Shown: piece after piece, positions 45,935 through 54,124 of the stretch
Layout of the letters: every line of letters begins with the position of its first letter
Position numbering within the stretch: position 1 is the first letter of the stretch
Assembly: GCA_965229005.1 (NCBI GenBank)
Contig: CBDDIP010000002.1
Coordinates: forward strand, 2,480,001-2,544,000
Length of the DNA: 64,000 bases
Source of the DNA: CBDDIP01 sp965229005
GTDB lineage: Bacteria > Actinomycetota > Acidimicrobiia > Acidimicrobiales > Ilumatobacteraceae
Direction: 5' to 3'
Position numbers and translations under genes: made by a program
The notes under the pieces: model-generated
Database searches by the model: none
Told to the model about the DNA's origin: nothing
What the model saw: the letters and a program-made list of their open reading frames with translations, nothing else

Positions 45935-46786
45935 TCAGAGCTCGACGGGCTCGGTGCAGTCGAGGAGCACGAAGCCTCGCTCGACGTCGGTGCGCAACGA
46001 CGCACACGTGTAGCGGCGCCATGGGCCGTCGGTCTCGCGGCCGATGTTTGGCCGGTAGACCTCGACAGTCCCGTCGTCGTTCGATCGGTAGACGAAGAAG
46101 TCGGGTGTGCTGGGCACGATGCCCGTCTCGTACGAGGACAGCTCGGCGGCGACGTGGTTGGCGTTCGCATCGATGAAGCACTGGCGCTGACGGCTGACGC
46201 TCGGGGAGCCTTCGTCGAGGGTGAAGTCCTGCCCGCAATCGCCGTACGGCTCACGGAACGCGAACGCATCGGGCACCGGCGAGTCGAGTGCGATCTCGGT
46301 CTGGGTGATCGTGCAGCCTTGCCCGGGAGCGAACTCGATGGTGATGAAGGTCGGGGCTCCGGCGCTGACATCGACATCGGACTCGCACTGGTCGGTGGGC
46401 GGATCGAGGCCTCCGCAGTTGCCCTCGCACGGCCGCTGGTAGGAGTGGACGACGTACGAGCCGACCGGAAGGTCCAGCTGGACCAGTGGGAGGATCGCGT
46501 TGATCGGTTGCACCTCGCGATGAGCGGACGGGTCACCATCGGACGACGTGATGTCGAGATACGAGACCTGCCCCTCGGTGTAGCAGCAGGAAGTCTGGTG
46601 TTGCGTCACTCGCAAGGTGCCCGTTGACGGGGCTGCGTCCGTGACCGGTACGACGGTCATCGGCACCTCGGTCGTCGGCGCCGCCGCATCCATGGTCGCC
46701 GTGTCGACGCTCTCGGAGGATGCAGAGCCACACGCGCTGAGTGCGATGCAGCACCACGTGACCGTCACGGCCCGATGGATCCCCAT
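45935..46786 (-). CDS. lipoprotein, Cys-rich, unknown
   Basis: 283 aa. Lipoprotein signal peptide with lipobox ALSAC near residue 19, a Thr/Ala/Pro linker, then a domain with about ten cysteines (TSCCYTEG, CEGNCGG, TDQCESD, GQGCTI, GDCGQD), presumably disulfide-bonded outside the cell. No family recognised. Confidence 0.7.
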   Translation of the reverse strand: MGIHRAVTVTWCCIALSACGSASSESVDTATMDAAAPTTEVPMTVVPVTDAAPSTGTLRVTQHQTSCCYTEGQVSYLDITSSDGDPSAHREVQPINAILPLVQLDLPVGSYVVHSYQRPCEGNCGGLDPPTDQCESDVDVSAGAPTFITIEFAPGQGCTITQTEIALDSPVPDAFAFREPYGDCGQDFTLDEGSPSVSRQRQCFIDANANHVAAELSSYETGIVPSTPDFFVYRSNDDGTVEVYRPNIGRETDGPWRRYTCASLRTDVERGFVLLDCTEPVEL

Positions 46787-46829
46787 GCGCCATTCTGGCA
46801 ACTCGGATCGGATCGACGAGACGTTGCGC

Positions 46830-48248
46830 TCAGAGCTCGTCGGCGCAGGTGGCGCGTCGCTCAGCGGCTTCGGCCTCGACGTCCTCGGTGGCGAGGTCGC
46901 GGAAGTCGTCCTGCGAGTGATCGGCGTAGATGGCCACCCACACGCACTCGGCCAGCTCGGGGTCGAGCAACGATCGCGACTCCTTGCGGATCTGGAAGGC
47001 GCGGCCGAGCAACTCGTCGATCGCATCCGACGCGGGCGTGCGCTGATCGACCTCGGTGCCGGGGTCGCAGATGGAGACGTAGATCGACGTGCCGTCGCGA
47101 CCGACCTGTGCGCCGCTCTCGTCGGGACGACTGGCCGCCCACCCTTGGATCGCGTCGTCGAGGCGGTCGGCGTCACTGCGGCTGTCGGCGACCACGTGCA
47201 TGTCCACGCAGAGCCGGTCGTCCAGCCGATACGCGGTGAAGGCGTCGCCTCCCCATCCATCGGCGGCGGTGAGGGCGACGTTGTCGGGGCTGCTGAGGCT
47301 CAGCGCGAGGTAGGTGGTGAGGTAGCCGAACTCGCCAGAGCGCACGAGCTCGCCGCCGCGCGGCACCGGCGGTGCGTCGACGTGCTCAGTGGTGTCGCGG
47401 CTGAGGTACTTGGTGGCCGGCAGGCCGAGCTGATCGAGCGCCGTGGGGCGGTCGTCGTTGATCGCCTTGGTGATCAACGCGCGGTCGGTCTGGCGCAGCG
47501 CCTCCACGAACGTCGCGCCGAGTTGCTGCGCGGCGACTCCGAAGGCCTGCTGGGTCGGGGAGCGGTCGAGGACGCTCTCGGGGTCGTTGCCGTTGTTCAG
47601 CTCGCCGCGATCGGCGATCGACAGTGAGTCGACGTACCGCTCGGTCGCCCACAGGGTCTGCCCGCCGAGCAAGCCGACGAGCGTCGCCTGTTGTTGCAGC
47701 GTCGGGAGATCCCGGACCGTTTGCGCACCACGGAGTCGCTGCAGCTGCAGCACCTGTGTGAGCGAGCTGATCAATCGCACACGCACACCGACCGGAAGGT
47801 CGTCCTCGTCGGATCGCACGAGGACCTCGTCGTGCTCGCGGTCGAAGAACACAGGGCCGAACGACGACACGGTCCGCTCGCTCGAGAGCGAATCGGTCCT
47901 GCTGATCAACCCGAGTGCGCGAGCGATGGCGTCGGTGTCGGCGGTTCGTTCGAGCTCCTCCGCGGTGGGAGCGGGCGTTGCGGCCAACACGTCGCGCAGC
48001 TCGTCGTTGTACGCGTTGAGCCCGAGGAAGCGGACCTTCACTGGGTGCTGGAACGTCAACGACGTCACGCCTTCGACGAAGTCGGCAAGCGGTTGCACCG
48101 ATTCCGGCCATGCGGCCGGGTGGTCATCGCTGTCTTCGAACGGCTTCCACCGCTGCAGCACGACGGCGCCAACCACCAACCCGACCACGACCACGGCAAG
48201 GATCACGCCGTTGATCGCCCGCCGCCGACGGGACCGCCGAGCCATCAC
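46830..48248 (-). CDS. single-pass membrane protein, unknown
   Basis: 472 aa. Basic N-terminus (ARRSRRRRAING), one transmembrane helix (about residues 14-32) and a large outer domain with conserved-looking GGQTLWATERYVDSLS and DRLCVDMHVVADSRSDADRLDDAI. No family recognised. It starts 3 bp after the small acidic protein gene on the same strand, so the two likely form one unit. ATG 48245 or GTG 48248 could be the start. Confidence 0.7.
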   Translation of the reverse strand: MMARRSRRRRAINGVILAVVVVGLVVGAVVLQRWKPFEDSDDHPAAWPESVQPLADFVEGVTSLTFQHPVKVRFLGLNAYNDELRDVLAATPAPTAEELERTADTDAIARALGLISRTDSLSSERTVSSFGPVFFDREHDEVLVRSDEDDLPVGVRVRLISSLTQVLQLQRLRGAQTVRDLPTLQQQATLVGLLGGQTLWATERYVDSLSIADRGELNNGNDPESVLDRSPTQQAFGVAAQQLGATFVEALRQTDRALITKAINDDRPTALDQLGLPATKYLSRDTTEHVDAPPVPRGGELVRSGEFGYLTTYLALSLSSPDNVALTAADGWGGDAFTAYRLDDRLCVDMHVVADSRSDADRLDDAIQGWAASRPDESGAQVGRDGTSIYVSICDPGTEVDQRTPASDAIDELLGRAFQIRKESRSLLDPELAECVWVAIYADHSQDDFRDLATEDVEAEAAERRATCADEL

Positions 48249-48251
48249 GGA

Positions 48252-48518
48252 TCAGTGATCGTGACCGGCGTGATCGTCGTCGCCGTGCTCGATGGCGTCG
48301 AGGAACGCGTCGACGTCGTCGTCCTCGCCGCCGACCAGCCAGATGACGACCTCGTCGGCCTCAGCGTCGTCGTCGTGCCAGGGGAGCATGCCCTCGACGC
48401 TGTAGCGGTCGACGGTGATGTCCTCACTGTCGTCGTCCACGGGGGCGACGACGGCGAGCTCCACCTCGGCGTCCGGCGGCTGGTCCTGCAGCATCTCGAT
48501 CAGTTCGCTGACTTTCAT
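48252..48518 (-). CDS. small acidic protein with Asp/His-rich tail
   Basis: 88 aa. N-terminus (KVSELIEMLQDQPPDAEVELAVV) resembles small bacterial proteins of unknown function; the last ~20 residues are Asp/His-rich (EHGDDDHAGHDH) and may bind metal. First of two genes with the membrane protein. Confidence 0.7.
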   Translation of the reverse strand: MKVSELIEMLQDQPPDAEVELAVVAPVDDDSEDITVDRYSVEGMLPWHDDDAEADEVVIWLVGGEDDDVDAFLDAIEHGDDDHAGHDH

Positions 48519-48557
48519 CGCAGAGCGGCCTTTCGGGTCGAGTTCAGGTGAATGATG

Positions 48558-49127
48558 TCAGAGATCGCCGAGCCACTCGGTGGCTCGTTCGAGGAGGAAC
48601 AGGCTGATGTCGCGGCAGCGGTCGAGCGTGTCGCAGAACGGCTTCTCGTCGCCGAGGTAGACGTGGGCGAGGTCGACGGGGATGCGGGCGACCATCGACA
48701 GGCTGCGCTCGGGGGCGTCGGTGACGCTGGCGAAGGAGTCGATCGCCGACACCTCCACAGGGAGGTCGACGGTGCCAACCCCGGCCAGCTCGGTGGCCAG
48801 CACCAGCAGGTCGGGCGGGTGGGGGAGCGGAGGCAGCGTCCAGGTGAACAGCAGCGGGAAGCTGAACCCCTCGGGCGGGTCGGCATCGGGATCGTCGAGC
48901 TTGACGATCTCATCCTCGAAGCCGAGGAGCGCCCGCGGGTCGACCTCGAGCGACAGGTGCAGGTCGATCGGGCCGTTGCACGCCTCTTCGGGGTGCAGGT
49001 CGACCTCCCACAGCTGACGCAGCGAGTAGGTCTCGACGAAGTGCCGTTCGTCGTGCACGTGGAACCCATGGTCGATCGCGTGGCTCTTCAGATCGGCGAC
49101 GAAGCCTGCGACATCAATGACTGCCAC
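48558..49127 (-). CDS. hypothetical protein
   Basis: 189 aa, no transmembrane helix, acidic; a helical N-terminus (FVADLKSHAIDHG) then a beta-rich middle (GPIDLHLSLEVDPRALLGFEDEIV) and a final helical segment (CDTLDRCRDISLFLLERATEWL). No family recognised. GTG 49127 has AAAGGG about 5 nt upstream. It is divergent from the inositol-phosphatase-like gene with 54 bp between. Confidence 0.65.
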   Translation of the reverse strand: MAVIDVAGFVADLKSHAIDHGFHVHDERHFVETYSLRQLWEVDLHPEEACNGPIDLHLSLEVDPRALLGFEDEIVKLDDPDADPPEGFSFPLLFTWTLPPLPHPPDLLVLATELAGVGTVDLPVEVSAIDSFASVTDAPERSLSMVARIPVDLAHVYLGDEKPFCDTLDRCRDISLFLLERATEWLGDL

Positions 49128-49181
49128 GGGAGCCCTTTCGACGATCCGGGTGCGGCTGGCAGCGACACTACCGTCTGCTCG

Positions 49182-49919
49182 ATGAAGCTCGACCGTCTTG
49201 ACCTCCTGCACCGCACCGCAGACGCCGTCCGCGACGCGCTGGACGGGGTGCGCGACTGGGGGCCGAGCGGGCTGCGTGAGGGGCAGTACGCCCTCGACGT
49301 GGCGACGGACGAGGCCGCGCTGCAGGTGCTGCGCGAGGCCGGCGTGGGTGTGCTGTCGGAGGAGAGCGGGTTCGAGCGCGGCCGTCTCGATGAGGTGGTG
49401 GTGATGGATCCGGTCGACGGCTCCACCAACGCCAGTCGAGGCATCCCGTGGTTCGCCACGTCGCTGTGCCTCGTCGACGCCGACGGTCCGGCCGTGGCGC
49501 TGGTGGTCAACCAGGCGAGCGGCGTCCGTTTCTGGGCAGAGCGTGATGGGGGAGCCTGGCGTGACGGTCGACGGCTCGCCTCGTCCGGCTGTGGCGACCT
49601 GTCGGCAGCGATCGTCGGCGTGTCTGCGGTGCCGCCCACTGACGCGGGGTGGGCGCAGTTCCGGGCGCTCGGTGCGTGCGCGCTCGACCTGTGCGCCGTT
49701 GCCGAGGGTGTGCTCGACGGCTACGTCGACTGCGGCGACGATCAGCACGGCGTGTGGGACTACCTCGGCGGCTTGCTCATCTGCGCGGAGGCGGGGGCGG
49801 TGATCAGCGATGCGCGCGGCCGCGACCTCGTCCACCTCGAGCACGCTGCTCGGCGCACCCCCGTCGCCGGAGCGACGGCAGCGCTGCACGACGCACTGAT
49901 CGCGGTGCGCACTCGCTGA
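49182..49919 (+). CDS. inositol monophosphatase family protein
   Basis: 245 aa Mg2+-dependent phosphatase fold. Metal-binding residues: Glu in LSEESG, DPVDGSTNASRG (motif DPxDGT) and a WDY near residue 192. The natural substrate may be inositol-1-phosphate, fructose-1,6-bisphosphate or histidinol phosphate; a histidinol-phosphate phosphatase is otherwise missing from this window but the link is only a guess. TACCGT (49169-49174) is 7 nt before the ATG. Confidence 0.88.
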   Translation: MKLDRLDLLHRTADAVRDALDGVRDWGPSGLREGQYALDVATDEAALQVLREAGVGVLSEESGFERGRLDEVVVMDPVDGSTNASRGIPWFATSLCLVDADGPAVALVVNQASGVRFWAERDGGAWRDGRRLASSGCGDLSAAIVGVSAVPPTDAGWAQFRALGACALDLCAVAEGVLDGYVDCGDDQHGVWDYLGGLLICAEAGAVISDARGRDLVHLEHAARRTPVAGATAALHDALIAVRTR

Positions 49920-49925
49920 CTTCCA

Positions 49926-49974
49926 ATCGCTGTCGGATCTCGTCGCGCATGGAGGAACCAGATCCGACAGCGAT
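49926..49974. terminator. 15-bp palindrome between convergent genes
   Basis: A perfect 15-bp inverted repeat (49926-49940 with 49960-49974), 19-nt loop, starting 6 nt after one stop and ending about 20 nt before the other. No T-tract; probable bidirectional terminator. Confidence 0.6.
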
Positions 49975-49995
49975 CGCGATCGAGCGGCAGCTTCG

Positions 49996-50757
49996 TCAGA
50001 CGGGGAGGAAGCGCAGGGTCTGCACCATGCGTTCGTGCTCGCTCACTCGCACCGACGTGAACCCGGTGCTGATGACGACGACGAAGTGCGTCGGCGACGT
50101 GATGAGGTGCACCTCGGTGGTGTTCGAAGCACTGCGGATCACGCCATGACGGGCGCCGCCCGCCGGCAGCACGACGATGTCGGTCGACTCGATCGCGCCA
50201 CCGCGTTGCAGCGTCGCATCGGCCAGGACGGCGAGGAAGGCATGGTCGGCGAGCTCGTCGGACATCGGGACGTCGAGGACGATGTCGTACACATCGAACG
50301 TGTTGCCGCTGCGTTCGCTCGACCACGTCGTGATTTCGAGTGGCCGCCCGTCGATCTTGAGCGTCCGGCTGCCCTGCAGGTTCGGCCCGGGCATCATCAG
50401 GCTGAAGTTCGGGCCCGTGACGAACGCGGCGACGTCCGGCGCCTGCGGGAACGCCTCCGCCGGCGTCGTGGAGGACGGGCGTTCGGGCGACGACGAGTCG
50501 TCGCCGACGATGGCGAAGACGATCGCGATGATCGCGCCGACGACGAGGTTCAAGACCGCCAGGATGAACCAGTACTTGACGAGCTGCCCGAGGCACGAGC
50601 CGCGGTTCTTGTACGGCTTGCGCTTCGGGCCCATCGGCGCCGAGTCGAACGCAGCTCGGATGAACTCGGGACTTCCGGGCGCCATCGGGGCGACGATGCG
50701 TCCACCCGGGCGGGTCACGAATCCGGGAGGCGGAGAGGGCGGGGGCGACGCATCCAC
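49996..50757 (-). CDS. single-pass membrane protein, paralogue of 40663-41358
   Basis: 253 aa from GTG. Pro-rich start, then FIRAAFDSAPMGPKRKPYKN, a transmembrane helix (about residues 65-87), a Ser/Pro linker and a ~150-aa outer domain. Same layout and short motif as the protein at 40663-41358. No known family. Confidence 0.65.
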   Translation of the reverse strand: MDASPPPSPPPGFVTRPGGRIVAPMAPGSPEFIRAAFDSAPMGPKRKPYKNRGSCLGQLVKYWFILAVLNLVVGAIIAIVFAIVGDDSSSPERPSSTTPAEAFPQAPDVAAFVTGPNFSLMMPGPNLQGSRTLKIDGRPLEITTWSSERSGNTFDVYDIVLDVPMSDELADHAFLAVLADATLQRGGAIESTDIVVLPAGGARHGVIRSASNTTEVHLITSPTHFVVVISTGFTSVRVSEHERMVQTLRFLPV

Positions 50758-50795
50758 CCATGACCATCGGCCTCGCCGGCCGAGGCCTTGAACGA

Positions 50796-51422
50796 TCAGG
50801 CGGTGCCGGACTCCTCGGCTTCGAGTCGCTCCACGTCAGCGTCCGGAAGCACGTCGCGCAGCCCTTCGTAGCGCTTCCACTCGGGCAGCGGCGTCTCCAC
50901 ACCCTCGCGGGGGACGAACTCGGAGATCTCGTCGTTCTGGTGGATGTAGCGACCGCAGTTGGGGAAGATGCGCACGGTGCTGACCACGATCACGGCCTGT
51001 GCTCCGTGGTGCGCGCCGACCGTCGCCGCGTCGGTGGCCACCTGTGCGGTGCCATGGACGCGCATCCGCCACGGGCGGCTGGTGTCGACGAAGAGCAGGG
51101 CAACGCGGCCAGTGTCGGCGATGTTGCCGAGGGTGCGCATCATCCCGTTGCCGTCGTAGCAGGGGATGTGCAGCTCGGTCGGCGAGGCCACGTGGATGAA
51201 CCCGACCTCGCCACCCTTGTAGGACACGTCCGGCCACCCGCCGGCATCGACGGTCGAGATCCACACGGTCGACTGAGCGTTGACGAGCGCGATGTCGTCC
51301 TCGGTGAGCTCGGGGTGCACGGTCCACCCGCTGAGGCGATCGGCGAGGCGGCGCGTGCCGAACTCGTCCTGGAAGGCGCGTGCGCCGTCGCCGTAGAGCT
51401 CGCTGACATCGATGTCCGTCAT
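50796..51422 (-). CDS. pyridoxamine 5'-phosphate oxidase family protein
   Basis: 208 aa split-barrel flavoprotein fold. STVWISTVDAGGWPDVSYKGG and LHIPCYDGNGMMRTLGNIADTGRVALLFVD are characteristic of the general-stress/FMN-binding branch; MRVHGTAQVA follows. Cofactor likely FMN; substrate unknown. It lies on the same strand as its neighbours but with separate gaps (about 40 and 20 bp). Confidence 0.85.
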   Translation of the reverse strand: MTDIDVSELYGDGARAFQDEFGTRRLADRLSGWTVHPELTEDDIALVNAQSTVWISTVDAGGWPDVSYKGGEVGFIHVASPTELHIPCYDGNGMMRTLGNIADTGRVALLFVDTSRPWRMRVHGTAQVATDAATVGAHHGAQAVIVVSTVRIFPNCGRYIHQNDEISEFVPREGVETPLPEWKRYEGLRDVLPDADVERLEAEESGTA

Positions 51423-51440
51423 GGCGCGATCATCGCGCGT

Positions 51441-53387
51441 TCAGGCGCGCGGGCAGGCCGCTCGAGAGGGACCAGGCATCGCCGTGACACCGTTGTAGAC
51501 CTTCCAGAGCACGGGTGACTGACCGGGCACGCACACGATCACCGTGTCGTCGGTCAACCACTCGTAGTTCGCGGGCGCCCTGATCGGGAACGGGTAGACG
51601 TCGACGACGACACCGTCGAACGTGGTGATCACCGGGAACTCCTGCGGCACGCCGTTCTTCGGTGCCTGCGGCACACCCATGGCAAGGAACGAAGCGTCCA
51701 CCGACATCGTCGGGTCGTTGTAGAAGAACGGCAGCTCGAAGGTGTCGAACGGGAAGTTGCCGTTCGGCAGGAAGTAGCTGATGGAGAACTGGCCGGCGTT
51801 CGAGTTCACGTAGGCGATGACCGAGCTGTCCGCGGAGAAGCCGACGGCGCGGTAGCCGTTGCCGACACCGGATTGGATCTGCTGGCCGGTGGTCACGTCC
51901 CACGCACCGGCGAACGAGGCGAACTTGACGTGACCGTCGTTGGTGACCACGAGTCGCTCGATCCCGGCGAACGATCCGAGCAGGAGGTTGAATCGAGGGG
52001 TCACGGAACCGTCGAAGCGATACTCGACCACCTTCACGAGCTGGTTCCCGTTGTCTTCGTGCTGGAACACGTAGACGCCACCGCAATCGGGCGAGAGCGT
52101 CGGGTTGAGCGCTCTCGCCAGCCCGGCACCGGTCACGGTCCGTTGTGTTCCGGTGGTGACGTTGCGAACGGTCAACGAAGTGCCCGATGGGGGGAATGCG
52201 ACCATGCCGCAGCGCGGCGTGCTGACCGTTCGTGTGTCGAAGGCCCGTTGCGGCGATGCCAGAGGCACGTAGGCGGCGGTACCCGTGAAGTAGCCGGAGA
52301 CGTCGGCGATGAGGTGCACCGGTTGGTACGTCGCCAGACAGACCTGCCCCGCGGGCGACAAGGCGGCCACGACGAAGTTGGCCACGGACGCTGTGGCGAG
52401 GTAGTTGAGGTTCGACGTGCCCGGCAGGGCACCGCACGGGTACACCGTGACGTAGCCGGGTGCGGTGGCCTCGGTCGCCGTGACGTTGATCGCCACCGCC
52501 GTCGCTCCGGCCGGAACGGTGTTCAGTCCGGTGACCTGCAGCGTGACCGGGGCTCCCGGGTTCACCTTGCCGACCGGGGCGCCGGTGCCGTCGCGGGTGT
52601 CCAGCGCACGTGCCGGGTTGAGGATCGACGTGTACCCGGATCCACCAGCCGGCACGTAGGCGATGACGTCACCGATCAGATGTGTCGGTGCCGTGGTGTG
52701 GAGGCAGAGCTTCCCGGTGGGATCGAGGCGAGCGATCACCAGGTTCGGTCGCAGGTCGCCGGCGACGAAGTTGATGTTGGATGCGGCCGGCAGCGGTTCG
52801 GTGCATGCGTGCGCGGTGACGTGCCCGGCCGCCGTTGCATCGGCGACCGTCGTGTTGATGACCACCGCCGAGGCGTCGGCGGGGATTCCGGGCTTGCCGC
52901 CGATCTGCACCGCGAGCTCGCCTGGCTGGACGAGTCCTTGCTGCGCTCCGGTGCCGTCGCGAGTGTCCAGGATGCGGCTCGGCGACGCCAACGGCGTGAT
53001 CGCCGAGCCGGCGGGGAAGTAGCCGGCGACGTCCACGATCACGTCGACCGCCTGCGAGGTGACGAAGCAGACCTCGCCGTCGGTGCCGATCTTGGCGATC
53101 ACCGCGTTCGGGATGGCGTAGGCCGCGGCGACATAGTTCAGGTTCGACGTCGACGGCACGGGTGCGCCGCACGGGTAGACGCTGATGTAGCCCGGCTTCG
53201 CTGGATCAGCCGCGGTGACGTTGAGCATCACCGCCTGCGCGTCGACCGGGATGCCGTATTCACCTCCCACGGCGAAGCTGTAGATGAACTGCGAGTTCGC
53301 AGCTCCGCCGGACGGCCCCGCCACCGCCTCGCCCGTCGTCAACGAACCGATCAGCAACACCGCTGCCGCCACCCACCTCGCCCGCAT
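51441..53387 (-). CDS. secreted protein with three surface repeat modules
   Basis: 648 aa. Signal peptide (residues 1-23, cleavage after AVA), then three ~120-aa modules each with SNLNY or SNINF, a PCG-like or Cys strand, VDVxGYF-like end and LDTRDGTGA start; the third ends near residue 330. The remaining ~300 residues form a beta-propeller-like region (DGHVKFASFAGAWDVTTGQQ, FSADSSVIAYVNS). Such modules are common in secreted actinobacterial proteins. ATG 53387 starts the signal peptide and has GGAG upstream. Confidence 0.82.
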   Translation of the reverse strand: MRARWVAAAVLLIGSLTTGEAVAGPSGGAANSQFIYSFAVGGEYGIPVDAQAVMLNVTAADPAKPGYISVYPCGAPVPSTSNLNYVAAAYAIPNAVIAKIGTDGEVCFVTSQAVDVIVDVAGYFPAGSAITPLASPSRILDTRDGTGAQQGLVQPGELAVQIGGKPGIPADASAVVINTTVADATAAGHVTAHACTEPLPAASNINFVAGDLRPNLVIARLDPTGKLCLHTTAPTHLIGDVIAYVPAGGSGYTSILNPARALDTRDGTGAPVGKVNPGAPVTLQVTGLNTVPAGATAVAINVTATEATAPGYVTVYPCGALPGTSNLNYLATASVANFVVAALSPAGQVCLATYQPVHLIADVSGYFTGTAAYVPLASPQRAFDTRTVSTPRCGMVAFPPSGTSLTVRNVTTGTQRTVTGAGLARALNPTLSPDCGGVYVFQHEDNGNQLVKVVEYRFDGSVTPRFNLLLGSFAGIERLVVTNDGHVKFASFAGAWDVTTGQQIQSGVGNGYRAVGFSADSSVIAYVNSNAGQFSISYFLPNGNFPFDTFELPFFYNDPTMSVDASFLAMGVPQAPKNGVPQEFPVITTFDGVVVDVYPFPIRAPANYEWLTDDTVIVCVPGQSPVLWKVYNGVTAMPGPSRAACPRA

Positions 53388-53487
53388 GTCCGCTCCCTCG
53401 TCCAGCCCTGACGGGAACGTAGCCGATCCGCAGAACGCAACGGCGAGGCCCCGCCGGACCTGCACTTGTAGGCTGGTGGCTCGTTCC

Positions 53488-53560
53488 GGGCGCATAGCTC
53501 AGCTGGTAGAGCGCTTCCCTTACAAGGAAGATGTCGGGGGTTCGAGTCCCTCTGTGCCCA
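53488..53560 (+). tRNA. tRNA-Val(TAC), integration site of an element
   Basis: Acceptor GGGCGCA pairs with TGTGCCC; anticodon stem CTTCC/GGAAG with loop CTTACAA (TAC); T arm with TTCGAGT. Discriminator A, no CCA. TAGGCT (53469-53474) is a probable -10. Its 3' 42 nt are repeated at 58720, marking the element's attachment site; the tRNA itself remains intact. Confidence 0.95.
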
Positions 53561-53717
53561 CCTGGTGACGTCCCTGGTAGGTGCCGATGCGGCGGCGTCG
53601 CGGCACCAAGTGGCCAAGTCGTGATGCAACCCTGATGCAACCGGCGACCCGCTTTGCCTCTCCCTGCGGACCCCGAAAAACAGCCGGGCCGCGCTTGTAA
53701 CCGCGCCGACTACCGCG
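53519..53717 (+). repeat. attL: 44-bp core plus left end of element
   Basis: The core 53519-53562 (anticodon loop to just past the tRNA end) is identical to 58720-58763. Colinear but diverged similarity continues to about 53717 against 58764-58919. It holds two TGATGCAAC sites at 53622-53630 and 53633-53641, 11 bp apart (one helical turn), as expected for arm-type integrase sites. The whole gap from the tRNA to 53935 has no gene; it holds this arm and the promoter region of the xis-like gene. Confidence 0.85.
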
Positions 53718-53935
53718 TACCTTGCTGTACGCCCCGGTGCGGTACGCCTAGCGCCGGGCAGCAGGCACCAGCGGTGTCTCGTGCGTGAGCAGCAGGCCAG
53801 CGGCCGTGTTCCCCACACTGATGCAGTGCCAGCGGCGCACGTCAGGAGCAGGCAAAGACTCACGTCCGCGAGAGCTGGGCGAGAGCGGCCCTCGTGTGCT
53901 GTTCACGCTCGGCCTCCTGCAACTCAGGAGCACCG

Positions 53936-54124
53936 ATGGAAAAGACCATCTACAACACACCCGCCGCTGCCGCCTACGTAGACCGAAGCGAGTTCTTCGT
54001 GCGGCGAACGCTGCGCCTTGAAGTGCCGTACATCCAACACCGCCCGGGCGGGCCGCTGTACTTCCGCAAGAGCGACTTGGACATGTGGATCGCCCGGCAC
54101 ACCCACGTCCCGGCTGGGCGGTGA
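53936..54124 (+). CDS. excisionase-like HTH protein
   Basis: 62 aa MerR-like winged helix (HTH_17/excisionase family): NTPAAAAYVDRSEFFVRRTL is the recognition helix region and PLYFRKSDLDMWIARH the wing and final helix. It probably bends the att site or represses element genes. ATG 53936 has AGGAG 6 nt upstream. Its stop overlaps the GTG of the primase gene by 4 nt. Confidence 0.85.
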   Translation: MEKTIYNTPAAAAYVDRSEFFVRRTLRLEVPYIQHRPGGPLYFRKSDLDMWIARHTHVPAGR

